64,000 nt of DNA from Clavelina lepadiformis (taxonomy: Eukaryota > Chordata > Ascidiacea > Aplousobranchia > Clavelinidae). Location of the stretch: positions 434,001-498,000 of the forward strand of contig NC_135248.1 of NCBI RefSeq assembly GCF_947623445.1, read 5' to 3'. Under the pieces are notes generated by a model. It was not told the origin of the DNA, did not search any database, and was given only the letters and a program-made list of their open reading frames with translations. A program made the position numbers and the translations under genes. This document shows positions 38,534 to 51,791 of this stretch, one piece after another (position 1 is the stretch's first letter; each line of letters opens with the position of its first letter).

Positions 38534-41066
38534 TTCATGTCTTTACAGAATATTGTGTTAAAGAAAAGAACACGATTGTCTAAAACATTTTCAGAACTTT
38601 TTAAGCAAATAATCACTTATTATGACGTAACAATTTCAGCAAAAACAACTCTCACGACAACATCACAAAATAAAAAACATGTCAAAATACTACAAACATA
38701 CTGATGATAATTTTGCTTCGACCTAATTGTAGCGCAGGGGCTGTGGTCTCGCATTGCATTGTGGGAGAGGTGACTTACGTTTGACGAGCATAAATCTACT
38801 TGAAATTAAATTCCCTTTGTCGCTCTTTCAAACCCAGACATACTCTAACTACCATACTGTGACGTCACTATTGTCGATTAATGGCGCAACATCTAGTTGA
38901 TGACGTCATTCAAAGCTATTATCTTGTTGAGACTTGTCTACAAAACGGAGACGAAATAAACAAAAAGATTTTTGAAATCAGAAGACTGGTGACGAATTGC
39001 AGCGGAAACCCTCTTTTGGTGATGTCATGAAGATGAATGAAACGCAGAAGCAGGACGACAATATACGACGCCAGAGAACTAACGAATAAATATAAACTGG
39101 TATTTATTACGCAGACGTTTCTGCGATCATTCCCAGCAGAAACGACTATAAAATAGTAGAGCTGCAATTTCAAACTCTGACCATAACAAACGTATGATTA
39201 ATAAGAACAAAAGCGCGATGTAAGGACAATGTCGAATGCATCAACTCTAGCTCAAACGCTTCAACGACAACACATAACTTTTCCAGGATCCTTAGCTCTG
39301 CTTTCGGGTTTTTCGACAAATAGAAGCCTCAATCGCTGCAGATTTATCTATACCTGATCTAAAACTTTTTCTACAAAATTTTGCGTTAAATTAAATGTTG
39401 CCACCGATCTGTCGCAAAAACATGGCTTAAAATGGCACAAATAGCGACGCTGTAATGTTGAAATAGAATGTGTAAAGGCTGGTGTTTATTGAAGTACGAG
39501 GCTGAACTTGTCGGTTTTTGCGACATAATTTGCGACATACAAATTTTTATTAAAAAAATTTTTGTACAATTACTGACGAAGCTTTTTTTGTGTCAGCGGA
39601 AAGTTCTTCTAAAACGTACAACAGGGTGGCGCAATTGCCAACTGAAATCAACACAGGAAATCTGATTTTCCTTCATTTACATTGCCAAGTAATCGCACGA
39701 GGTGGTGTTCTCGTATGGCGTCACCATCTCAATTGTACGTGTCAGAATAACCATTAAATTTCCAAGTTCCAACCTACTTGTGGTGATAAATTGTACGTCA
39801 CAAGGATTTTTCAAAATCTTTTCATTACTTTGTTATTCAATTAACTGTGGTTCTTATCTAAGCTCGATATTGTGTCAGACGCTGTCATCTTTGATTCGTA
39901 AAAATGCGACAAACTACTCGCGGATCTGAAAACAACTTCCGCTCGCACAGACACCAACAGCGCGTCTGTCGCGTCCGCGAATGCTTTGCTGGCACCAAAA
40001 AGGATCGACCGAGACATTCATTTATTCATTTTATTTTTCATCTTCAACGTGGGAGACGAAAAAATTTTGCTGACGCAGGTGGTCTCAAACATATTAGTTA
40101 GTTATCGACAACAATTTCCATAAATTGGACAGAAAAATCTGACAAGGACGTGAGGGCAAAAACGTGCATTACGGACCAATCATAGAATGTAAAAATGTTA
40201 TTAGCATCAACACGGCCATCAAACCCAAAGTCGAAGTGTCGAAGTTTTTATTAATTTAGAAACTCTGTAAGGAAATTATTTGTAAATAATAAATAAAAAT
40301 CTGTGTCAACGCAAAAGACTGAATGCCGAGTTACTACAGAAGCTTCAGTCCCAAGTTTCGTTCAGAAATCAATGTAAATTTTTGTCTTTCCTGCTGTAAA
40401 TGAACCTATATATAGACTGCTATAAAGCTGTTATTTCAGAAATAGAAGTACATAGACATCCTATATAACAGTATTACTGACTGTGCTTGAATCAAATGCC
40501 ACAAGTTGTCACATTTCACTATTCTTTATTCCGTAACAATGAAACAGCGCCACCGAATCGAGCATTGTTAACATGAGTACTGTTGACAACATGACGTCAT
40601 ATATAACAAACATTTAAAAAGCAAGGTTTAGAGAACGACGTCATTACAAGTTAGTTATGACGTCACGCAATTGTTCATCCAGAGAGCACGGAATGCATTG
40701 GAAGTGAAGATTGACAGGAAAGGCAGCAAACGAGGTATCGCGGGTTGATATAGAAATCGAGGTCGGGTTGTTATTTTGAGGGCCTGAGTTTAAGGCGCGG
40801 CATTCTCCCAGGTTAAGGCGTCGCACGGTACACAGCGACCTTGCCCGTATTAACATCTTTAAGTTGAAGACGAGACCACTTCGATCCTGGAAAATCATGA
40901 GCAGCCGCCTCAGTTGTAATTATATTTGCAAGGGCAGACAGGATCACATAGCGGAGTAAATGGTGTCGTAACCACCTGGGCTTGCTTCGGCTTGTAACAG
41001 TCTATAACCACCTTGGATTTTCGCTGAATTTACATTTCGTGCGACATAAGGGGATCGTTCCTTGTG

Positions 41067-44000
41067 TTACACTGGTACTACTAGGTCGCTGCTGTCAGAA
41101 GCTTCCCGACTTGATTCAACTTCAAGGCTAACCGCTATATCGCCCGCACATAAAATATTGTCCAACTCCAACTGCGCTAAGTTTCTCGCTGACAAGATAT
41201 TTGATGTCGATGGAACGGGACTTTCCCTCGACTCTACTTCCGTCACCGCGTGTCCGTTTTGTAGAACAGCGCCGTCAGTGGTAGGGTAAGCAGAGGTGTT
41301 GCTGTCGCTAAAGGACGCTAGATTTTCATCCCTGCGACCGATGTCGGCGAGATAAGTCTCGCGTTCAGCATCATTGAGGGGCTGGGGTGTAGGAAAATAG
41401 GCCGAGTTTCTCCGCGTCCGGGACATGAACGGGTTCGAGAACTTCTCCTCGAGCATCTTAAAAGATGGACGCTTTAGCGCCTCCCAGTGCCAGCAATCTG
41501 TCATGATCTCGTATCTAAACATTTTCATGGTTTAAGAATTTGGAATTTTTGTCAAACCTGATTTTATAAACACACAAAAATAACAACATGAATTTGTTTC
41601 ATAGATCTGCTTCGTTGCTCTGTGTACAGCGCCACCTTCTGTCGCAATAAATGTGAACAAGACGATAAAAGGTGGCAGCTGTGCGGCAGTGAAGGAGGAA
41701 CTTACAAATACTCGTTGCACGAGGAGGGTCTGGGCATTCTGTAGCCGCTCTTCAGCTTATGGAAGATGGTGACCGCGTCCATGCCCGGGTAGGGAATCGA
41801 ACCCAGGGTCACCATCTCGTACAAGAGGACACCCAACGACCACCTGCAACGAAGAAGCGAGTTTAGATGAAGATGAAGCGGCCGCGCCTTGGAACTTTTT
41901 TTAAAAGTTGGAAAAGTTTTGGGAAATAAAAATCAACAAAACAACTTTCATCAAAGTAAACCAATCAGAAACTTACACGTCACTGCGCCACGTGATAGGA
42001 GAAAGCCCTCCCATCATGCGCTCCGGGCTGATCCACTTAAAAGGGACCCGACGCTCGGTGGCGCTCTTGATCAACCCGTACCTGTATACATCGTTGGCGA
42101 GCCCGAAGTCGGAAATCTTGCATTGAAGATCCTGGCAATTGTTACGTCATTAGATCATGTCACGAGCTGATGACGTAGTGAAAATATCAAACGCAGGATT
42201 TTGCTTACATCACCGACGAGTATATTTCTTGCGGCTACGTCACCATGAATAATGCGAGACGTTGAGATAAATTGAAGCCCTGACGCCACCTGGCGGGCGC
42301 ATTTATATAGACTGATCTCGGTGAAGTCATAAACCGGATTTTCTCTCCGCATCGATTCCTGGATGACGTAAGCAGAACGTCATAAGCATTAAGCACAGTG
42401 CATGATAAAGTCAATCAATGCTGTTCTGCTATTGGCTTGCATCAAAGGACGAACAAAAACAGATGAAGAGAGCGCGACTGAGATATGGATGACGATTGCG
42501 ATGTCGTTTATGACGTCATTTCAACGAAAAATCCTAGCTTAAGTCGCTCAAGTCAAAGAAATTTTAGAATATTTCAAGTTCGATTATTCTCACCTCCCGG
42601 GAATCCCATAAAAAGTGCAGAAGATCCCCATACGTCATAAAGGGAGTGACTAGTAGGGGGGAAGGAGTGTCATCTGTCCCAATCGATTGTGATGTGCACA
42701 CGCCCACCACCCCCAGCACGTTGTCATGGTGACCGAGAGAGATGAGGAGGGACATTTCGGCGAGGAATTCTTCTCTTTTTTCCGGGGAAAACCCGGCTAA
42801 AAACCCGATGTATGCCCGAGTCATAAAAGCGACTTTGAGATGTAATAAACGACAATAAACGTCACGTCATGTTATATAAACCAAGAAAGTTTAACAGAGC
42901 GCGCAAGTTCCATGGAAGACCTGCACGCGCGCGTCTAATGTTCAAGATGGACGTCACTGAAGTCCGAGTAGTTTAAGAACGAGTGTAAAATAACAGCGGA
43001 AAGCGCTTATGTGGGGGGATACGAACCTGCCAGTGACTTGACCGCCACTACCTTCTCCTCCCCAGCCCGCTTTAGAGTCGCTCTGTGCACGATTCCAAAG
43101 TTACCGCGTCCAACCACACCTAAACACGTCATAAAAATGTTAATATGAAATAAATGCTGCAAGTCTGACATAACATTACAGGAGAGTTCACTATTCTAGA
43201 ACGTTCTTCAAATGTTTTTTAAATTATTCTCTGAAAGGCAAGAAATTCAAGCTCTCTAAATCGCTGTAGCGTCCAAACATACGCGCTTATGCCGGCAAAG
43301 TCAGCTGTTACGTCGAAGGTATGAGGCGACAAATGAACAATGACTATTGTTAATAGAAATACAAAAACTTGAGTATAAAGATCTCCAGATAAGAGCACGT
43401 TGCCCTATGACATGCGCCCCTTGTGCTTGAATACTTAGAAGCGAACATTTCACAACAAACGTTGCGAAGTTCAAAGGCCAAGTGCAGAGCGTTTATTTCC
43501 AGTTGGTTTAACAACAAATATTCTTCACTAGTGGGAGATAACAAGTTTTTGAGATAAATATTCTCGCAAAGGCAGCTCGTATAAGCCGTGACAAGCTTAA
43601 CTACGTAAACACCATCCACTAAGTTTATGTTCGTCCCGGATTTTCGGCAAACGCGATCTTGCTTTCCAAAAGCGCGCACAGCAAGGAGCAAATAAGGTGA
43701 AAGAATATCACGTGTTTACACTAACTCTATCGGATTATAAGATTTCTATTTATCGTTGATCGGTATGCGATAATCCCAGCAACTAGCACGACGTATCTTT
43801 ATTTTCGTCATAATAAGAGCGCGATAATACCGCGAAATATATCGACACAATGCCCTGTTGTTTAAGAATAATTAGCTTGGGGCATGAAAAAGGCATCTTA
43901 AGTTCACTGACGTTCGATAAAAAAGATAAATCTAATTTTGGAGCAAGGTGGTTCCCAAGATAAAAAGAGAGATTTGAGGAATTTTAGGCCTGAAATAAAT

Positions 44001-47000
44001 TAAACCGAGCTCGGATTAAACCCGCAAAATTGTTTTACGCAAAACACTGCGGGAGAAAGGTGGCGCAAGAGCGCACGTTTCCAAGCAAAGTTCGTTCAAC
44101 TTGACACGAACAACTGCATGACCTTGAACTTACCTTGTAGCGTCAGGTCGTCACGGTTCAATTCCCAGCGCTCGCCGAAGGCCGTTTGCGCTTTAAAATC
44201 ACGTGATACGTTTGTTGTCATTCCGTTTCCGATCACTAGAGGCGCTGTGTAGTTCTTGCGCGAGACAAACTTGGAGAGAGCGAGATCCAGTGTCCTTCGC
44301 AAACCAGAAATAATTTTAGTTTGAACGCAATTAATGAATATTAGAATATATCTGCAACCGTTTTTAACACCAGATTCTCAGTCAAGCCAAAAATAAAGTT
44401 AACTTTGGCAGAACATGGCTTCATGAAAAAATCGACGAAACGACAACCACAGTCATTGGCTCACTTTTTCTTAAAAAGCCGGTACTTCCAGACGGCCAGA
44501 AATCCGGCCACTACAAATATTATTCCGAGGGGAATCCCCACACTTAGGAGTACCAGCAGCCTGAGTTCGGTGCAGCCCGAACCCGAACGCAATCCATCGC
44601 CAATGTGAGAGGATCTATGACGTAATAATCAAAATTGTAACTACAAGCTTCGTGCACTCAATTCATTACAATTATGACGTAATAACTCACGGACAACGGC
44701 AGGTGACCCCCATGCTGGGTGGGTCATCGTCGATGCATTCCGCGATCGCGCTGCAAGTTTTTTCCGTGACACCGCGCGACTTGCACGCGTTAAAATTGCT
44801 GCACCCGGTACCGCCAGCATTCAAGCTGATACCGTTGCCATCATAACCAACAGGACAACTGCAATTGGCGGGAAACGGCTGACCTGGCCTGGCATCCACG
44901 CAAGTAGCTATGGAGTGGCAGTAAGCCAGGCCATTTTTTCTTGAACAGGCGTCAATATCTGAGAGAAAAACAGCAATTGGGCATCTTGCTCCAGTCAAAT
45001 CCATTCTTTATTGAGAGTTTGCACAATTTCGAGGAGTTTTTACCTTTGATGGTGAAGTTCAACTCCGACCTCAACCCGAGCTTCTCGCACTCTATCGTTC
45101 GGTGACACGTCTCGTTGTGGTTTACGTCCGGTGTCAAGGAAAAGCTGTAACTTCTGTTGTAATCTAGATCGGCGACTGTGACGTAATAATAGGGGTTCGT
45201 CTTCTCTTCTTCAGGAGACTTTGCCTTCTGCGGAAGCGAAATTAAAAGTTGTGTTTTATTAATCCCGGCACCTGTCATATGTTTGGCAGGAAAGGGAAAC
45301 GCCATGGCAGAGTGAACAAGCCATGGCAGAGTCAACAATCCATTCGACCAAAATGTAACACATGCAAACCCAAGCAATTAAAACTGCCAGAAGGTTGAGG
45401 CTCGTTCACCAACTACGTATTTCACCGTAAGTAGGTCAGGCAGCCCAGTGTTAAATATAGGCGGTTAGGTTAGAAGGAACGGGTTTGCAGAAAGTTGATT
45501 TTAGCTATTTAAGGCTTATTGGGGTTGAGTTAGATTAGAAGGTAGAAGTTACTATGTCATAACATTTAAGTTAGATCAGCGTGGTCCAACTTCTTTTCAT
45601 CGCGGGCCAAAATCTGAAAATTTTTTATCTTGCGGGCCAATGTTTTTAAATTAGAACTAAAGAACAATGTGACATTGATATTAGAACTGAAAAAAGTTCT
45701 CTTTTTTATTAAAACTGAAATTAGAATAGTTCAAAATTTAGCTGATAAAATTTAAATGCTGATCAATGTGACATCTGCGGTCGAGGTTCTTCCTCGACAA
45801 TAGCGACTATCAAAGTTGACTATCAGTTCGCGGGCCAAAAGATCGGTGCTCCCGGGCCAACTTTGGCCCGCGGGCCTGCAGTTGGACCACGCTGAGTTAG
45901 ATTAACAAGAATCTTTGACAAATAGCTAAAAACGTATGATTTTTGGTTAATTGATATCAGCTCATTAACAGGCCAACCACACAACCCTTAAGTGAAAGCT
46001 CATCGGCAAGCGGTTAATCTGGCATGAAGCCAACTTAGCTACGGGTCGCCGCAGATTGACTAATCAATAACTACGCTGTATTTAGCATTGTAATGGTCAC
46101 AAATTGCATTGTGATGATTACACCAACCCTTTCCAAATTACTGACACCATCTTGTGGCAAAATGGTTTTTAAAGTGGTTGCACTTAACAATAAAAATCAG
46201 AAACTTCCGAACAATACAATTTCTTCAACACTGTACGTACGTACACCGTACGTCATAAAGGCCCGCAACCCTGGCCACCGATGTTATGGTCAGGAAGTCG
46301 CCAGAGTATAGGACTCAAAGCGCTGTAAAATAAAATCTGTGCAACATATTATCAGTATATTTTCATAAAGAAAGTCAGATTCCATCGGCCTGGATAAAAT
46401 CTTCACAGACGCCAGAATGGTTGGAAAATGAAAAGGACTGAAATGGGAAGATGATTTCTATTGTTAAGTAAAAGCCGCTGAAAACATCTTGCACGCAAAA
46501 TGGCGGCCGTAACTCGGCAAGGGTCTGTTATGATTACATAATATACATAGCAACAATATAATAGCCTAATTGTACTGTAGCCTGTAATAGTTAGGATTAA
46601 GCAAGTTAAGCAGGCAACTGAGTTAGCGTTAAAGTTAAAGCATTAGGTGTTAGTAAAGCGCATACCAGCTCCACGTAATAATCGCCGTCTCTTACGATCG
46701 GACTTTTCGGGATGGTTGTGCCGGCTCCGTGCGCACTGAAGATATAACTTGTCACTCGCTTGTCAAGTGCCACGTCGTGTGGCGCATGCCACCTGACAGT
46801 GGCAACTGCTTTGTGCTTAGTCAAGTCATCCTCTATTTTATCGATTGAAAAGTTGCTGGCTTTGCCAGAAGCAGTCGACAAGGCTGAAAGAAATAATGTC
46901 GTAATAACTTGTATAAGCTCTCCCAGTTGTTTGATCACAAAATGCTAAAGTATTCAATAAAGAAACAACACATTCAACAAAGAAATTTTTGAGTGACGTA

Positions 47001-50000
47001 ACGCTAACAATTGAATTCACTGAACTCACAACTGATTGTTTGTTCTTGGCGACAAAACTCGTAGGCTATGACGTGTGAGATGTTCAACTTGTCGATCAAG
47101 TGATCTCCACAAAACAAAGAATACCCATCCCACTGGCGCTTGTTGCTCTTCTTCACATAGAGACCGACGTAGGGGTGAACTTCAAACGAATATTTCCTCC
47201 CAAACTTCACCGCCAGGACAAGGTCCCTCGTGTCCTGAGAAAATGAAGCTCAAAGTTAAAATTAAAAGCGCAGGCGTGGAGGTTAAAAGGTCAAAGCTTG
47301 ATGGTTGCAAAAACAATTTATCGAAATTGAAGGGGAATGACGTCACACAAACCTTGGTCACAGCTTTGCAGCTTTCAGAGACCAAGTTGCAAACTGCGCT
47401 GCTCTGCGTGGTGGAGATGCAACTCTGTCCGAGCTGTTCACTGCAGGGGAAGATACATTCCTGGTAGATCCCATCCGCCCCTGTCACCCAGTAGGACTCC
47501 AAGTTGCCGCATCTAAACAAAGTAGCGTCATCAATGACGTCCACGTAATGTCTTGTTGTTTTATCATATAACGCTTTGGTGCAGGTGATTCTACTTCGCA
47601 TTTTGCTTTATAATGTAACCAACTTACGGCAAGTTTCCGGTGTTGGTTGGGAAAGGATCAAAAAACTGAGGAAGTCCGAATGGGAAGTTTTTGTCTGTGA
47701 AGACCAAGACAAGGTCAATTTCATTCGCTCTATTTCGTCATTAAACTTCATAATAACATCAATGATACGATATAAATTATTAAACTTCCGAACTAAATTT
47801 CAGGGCGGTAATGTGTTGGGGGCTAAACGCCATTTTGAGTGAGAAACACAACGAAGTAAATTTAAAGAAAACCTTTCATGGAACTAAGGTCAGAATTTTA
47901 TATGAAACAACTTTCGAAAAAATCGAAAGTTTAGTAAAATTACTTGCAAAAACAAACTGTAGAATAATCGAGCAAAATTAGCCTAAAATTTCAGTATTTT
48001 TCGGTCATCTGTCTCCACAATCCAACCTTGTGGGCCATCGGGTGATGGATTCGCGATGCTTCGTTTTACAAACTGGGTGCTGGACTTCTCATCGGCGTCA
48101 TGGAAGCAGTAAATGAACCCGTCCAACCCTGCATCTGTGACGTCATAACATAGTAGGTTATAAATTTATTTAATTTTTACTTAATCGGATTCTACGAAAA
48201 GTTTGGTCAAAGCAAAGCAAAGCAATCAGTCGAAATTCAGCCCGTCACATATGTAGCTATATACAGTAATAATACTTCGTAGCTTTGATCCTTCAAAGTA
48301 AGTTCGATATGCAATGAACAATTTTCAATGCGCTACGTCAAAGCACTTAGCAATGACCAAAATCTATAAATCGACTTCTTTGAACAACGGAGCCAACTTT
48401 CGTGTCGTGACGAGGTTCGATGCTTGCAGTGATATTTCACGTCAGATCTCACTAATGGGGGAACCTTTCTCATTTCGGAGAAATTACGCAAAATATTTAA
48501 CATTAATGCTGATTACCTCTTGTGGTCTTCTCTATGCTCCAAGAATAGGTTATAGTGAGGTTGTAATCAGAGAGATTTTGACGGTTGACGTCAAAATTGG
48601 TTTTCACAGTCAAGTTTGTGATAGTGACGTTAATATGATCTGCAAAAAATAAATTGATGACGTCATCAAAAATCAAAACTGAGAGTTATATCTTTGGTAA
48701 GTAACGATGTTAATTGTGACTTAGAAATAGGCGATTGATACGTCATAAGTTAAAAGATAATAGAAACATTTTGTAGAAAGCATAAAATAAATTTTGTTGC
48801 CCACATGAATGTTATGTTGTTCTCAAGAAATTAAGTGCATCGATTTCTGATTATCCAAAATAAAAAGTTGACAATTTTGAATCAGTTTTTTGACATTACT
48901 GTTTGATTTTCGAATATGACGCGGCAAAGTATATGAATGGGAAGCGACCCGGATAAATTTTTAAAATTCATAAAAAACATTTACCTAATAATTGTACAAA
49001 AAAGTTGCTAAAAACGTGACAATACTGTCTGTTGTAAGGGTTTGTTCCAGCGCCGCATAAATGCATCGACGTCACGATTCGGTAGAAATAATCGACCGAA
49101 ACGTGATAAACCCGGAAAATCCGCGAAATCGTCTCTGCGGCCTTTATGTCGAAGTTGGCTGTCGCTGTCTTAACCAAACGAGAACTGTGACGTCACACAA
49201 AACACTTTATTGTATTATCTTCAATCAACTCGAAAAATAAGGAATTAAAATGTTGAAGCCACGCCAGATGAAATACTCCGGCGCCACTTGTAGGTTTATT
49301 TGCTTCGAGTGAATCCATTGATTCTATAATAATTAGAGGATATGTTGTTGAGAAACGCTAAATCATTCCAACGTTTATTTCCACGAATGTGGGTCATTGG
49401 AGGGTTTTATGTGACGTGAAATGGTTGCACGTCATTTTATTCCATCTTACGATTATTTGTATTTGAAAAATCCACCAGAGGGCAATCTTTTCCTTGGACA
49501 GTTCCATTTACATCAAAAGTTCTAGGATAATTTCTAATGCGAAAAATTAGATGATCTTCAGGTAACGTGACTGGCTTCGGTCAACCACAATGTAAAGATT
49601 ACTACGTCATAAAGCATTAGCCGATGCGACACAAAGAACTGAAGACATCATATAATTTAGCAAAATAAAGCGTTTTCAAGAAACTAATTTATTCTTTTGA
49701 ATAAAACTTTTGTCCATTATGACGATTAAAAAGTTATTCTTGACGTCACACAAACACGCCTTGTGTTAAAATAAGCAGCAGAGCCAAGTAACTTTATTAA
49801 CGTAGATTTGAACTTTAAAGAAACAATATTTTGCAAGTTTTTCGAATCAATCTTTTCCACCAAGAAAACTTTCTTCCACAAAACATTGAACTGATGAAAT
49901 CGAAATAAACTGACTTTAACAAATGATAGAATGCAACCAATATGCAAGCAATATGTACCAATATGTACCAATATATGCCAATATGTACCAATATATGCCA

Positions 50001-51791
50001 ATATGTACCAATATGTATGGTTCTAAACTAAAACCACATTTTTGATGCAACTTTAAGCAGAAAATTTAATTTATTTAGCCGGTTGCCTCCAAATGCTTTG
50101 AGTAATCTTTGCTGACCTGGTTGGTGGAACATTTACAAACGATAGTGATTAATTATTAAAAGTGTGTTGCCATCTCGACAAAGGAAGATTCATTTTGACA
50201 AAATAATCTTGTTACAAAATATGAATAGCCTGGAGGCTGCAAAATCACCAGCAGCTGCATAATCTCATATTTCTGACTGTTTCCTGCCCGGGATTAAATT
50301 ACTGGTCGTCTGTTTGATCACAAACAACCTCTTTACACAGGCTGCGATGGTTGAACTAAAACTTATGACTTAATCTATTGCGGTCGTTTATGTGATAATT
50401 TGGCAAAATTTATGGACTTTAGAAAACACGCATTTTGTTACATTTATATTTTTTCACCCGAAAAGTTTGTCTGAAAAAGTGGTCAAATGTTGAAAAAAAT
50501 AGAAATCTTTAAAAATTATTCCCTGATTCAGCTACGAAGCAAAAAAGCAAAAAAGTTTTCTGTAAACAAGACGAGTCGGAATTTTTGTGACATTGGTTGG
50601 CTGATTTATCGTAAAACTATCGAAGATTTATGATCAGTTCTCGAACCAAAGAGTCCAATTGCTGTTAGGAAAATAAAATATTCCAGAATTGCTGACGGAA
50701 AACTGAAATTAAACGAGTCTCGTGATTCCATGAAAACGTTTTACTAAATATTGATGACGTCACTGCTGGTTTAAGTAGTTGTCAGGTTTGCATGTTGTGA
50801 ATCGTGCCAAACCAATTAATATATGCCACAACATTTTGGTGTACGTCATAAAGACAAGGAACACGTATGTATTACGTCATATCCTGCATGGCATAGGTCA
50901 AGCATTTGTGAGTGGTTGCAGTAAATTTTCAAAAATATGCTTCGTGGTTTCACCAGCGATATACATATGACGTCACCCATGAAGCACAGTTAAGACAGAC
51001 AACAGCGAAAAAGTCAAATGACCAAACTTAGAAACCAAATTGGACAAATCAATTCAATTCACTCAACTCATAGATGACTGGCCGCAACCAGTACGCACGG
51101 TCTGTCATTTCCACGAAGTCGACCAGACTAATAATTCCAACAAAGCAACTTTAATTATTTGTTGAACCGCGTGCAGTTGTCTATTCGGCGCCAAATGCCA
51201 CCGCGTGACCTCTCACAGCGACATTTCTTCAATGGTTTGTTGAGTTCGATGAAGAACGCAAGAACTCACAAAGCAGCAATTTATGGCAAAATATCTCACA
51301 AACTTTTAAACCCAGTTTTCCACTTTTTGGAACGAACCAAATTTTAAAGTGATGTCACAGCAAAGTTATTATTATGACATCAATAAAATTATCTTCTTTA
51401 TCGGAGAAAAAGTCATTTCTACAAAATTAACCAAAAATGGCGGACAACGAAACGACAATGATTCCAGAAATATTTATTCCAGTAAATAATTTGCAAATTT
51501 TATGAACAGCATCCGACCTCACTTAGAAAGTAATTTGTGAAATAGCGTGGTATGACGTCATAAAGGTACAAAACAGCTTGAATCGCGACTAAATCCGCTG
51601 CTAGTAGAAGGCAGACGGTAGTTGGAAAGAACGTGATGTTTAGTTAATTAACTCGTTGTCTGTGATTAAACAGATTACATTTACAGCACTTTGAGGCATT
51701 CAAACTCACCCGCACATGAACCGGAAGTGACGTAAGGGACTAGCAGCAGTATAAATCCAACCAATGAGGGTTTCAGCCTGGTCAGGTTCAT
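41067..51791 (-). CDS. Receptor tyrosine kinase with EGF-like modules
   Basis: A single-pass membrane receptor kinase. Inferred exons: 51710-51791, 48985-49164, 48027-48134, 47628-47694, 47353-47512, 47030-47234, 46666-46883, 45044-45227, 44691-44958, 44465-44614, 44134-44294, 43027-43119, 42594-42796, 42209-42358, 41977-42131, 41706-41843, 41067-41514; all phases fit, giving about 989 residues. Residues 1-25 are a signal peptide. A Cys-rich and FN3-like region follows, then EGF-like modules (about 402-490, DIDAC and CSCPVGYDG), one helix at about 509-531 with RLFKKK after it, glycine loop GRGNFG (598-603), VAVK lysine 622, HGDVAARN (731-738), DFG (751) and the LYEIMTDCW end of the lobe. A Ser-rich tail of about 130 residues closes it. 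Catalytic His and Asp are present but Arg of HRD is Gly. I cannot assign it to a vertebrate RTK class. Confidence 0.87.
45577..45894. mobile_element. hAT-type MITE, 318 bp, in an RTK intron
   Basis: Inverted ends CAGCGTGGTCCAAC and GTTGGACCACGCTG are flanked by an 8-bp duplication AGTTAGAT (45569-45576 and 45895-45902). The body holds CGGGCCAA words near both ends and no coding capacity. It lies between the RTK exons at 45044-45227 and 46666-46883. Confidence 0.9.
49935..50018. repeat. Minisatellite of about 10-11 bp in the RTK long intron
   Basis: Units CAATATGTAC and CAATATATGC alternate about eight times. It lies in the intron between the first two RTK exons. Length polymorphism is likely. 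Confidence 0.85.

Larger units (their letters stand above)
28462..40753. repeat. Tandem duplication unit 3 (12.3 kb)
   Basis: The third copy holds caspase copy 3 and the transposon but lacks the MITE. From about 34.75 kb to the end it is clearly more diverged from units 1 and 2, with many substitutions and small indels. Homology stops at about 40753, roughly 300 bp before the stop codon of the RTK gene. Confidence 0.92.

Noticed and set aside
49935-50018. CRISPR-like array of short repeats
   Set aside because: Units of about 10 bp lie head to tail without spacers, in an animal intron. It is a minisatellite.
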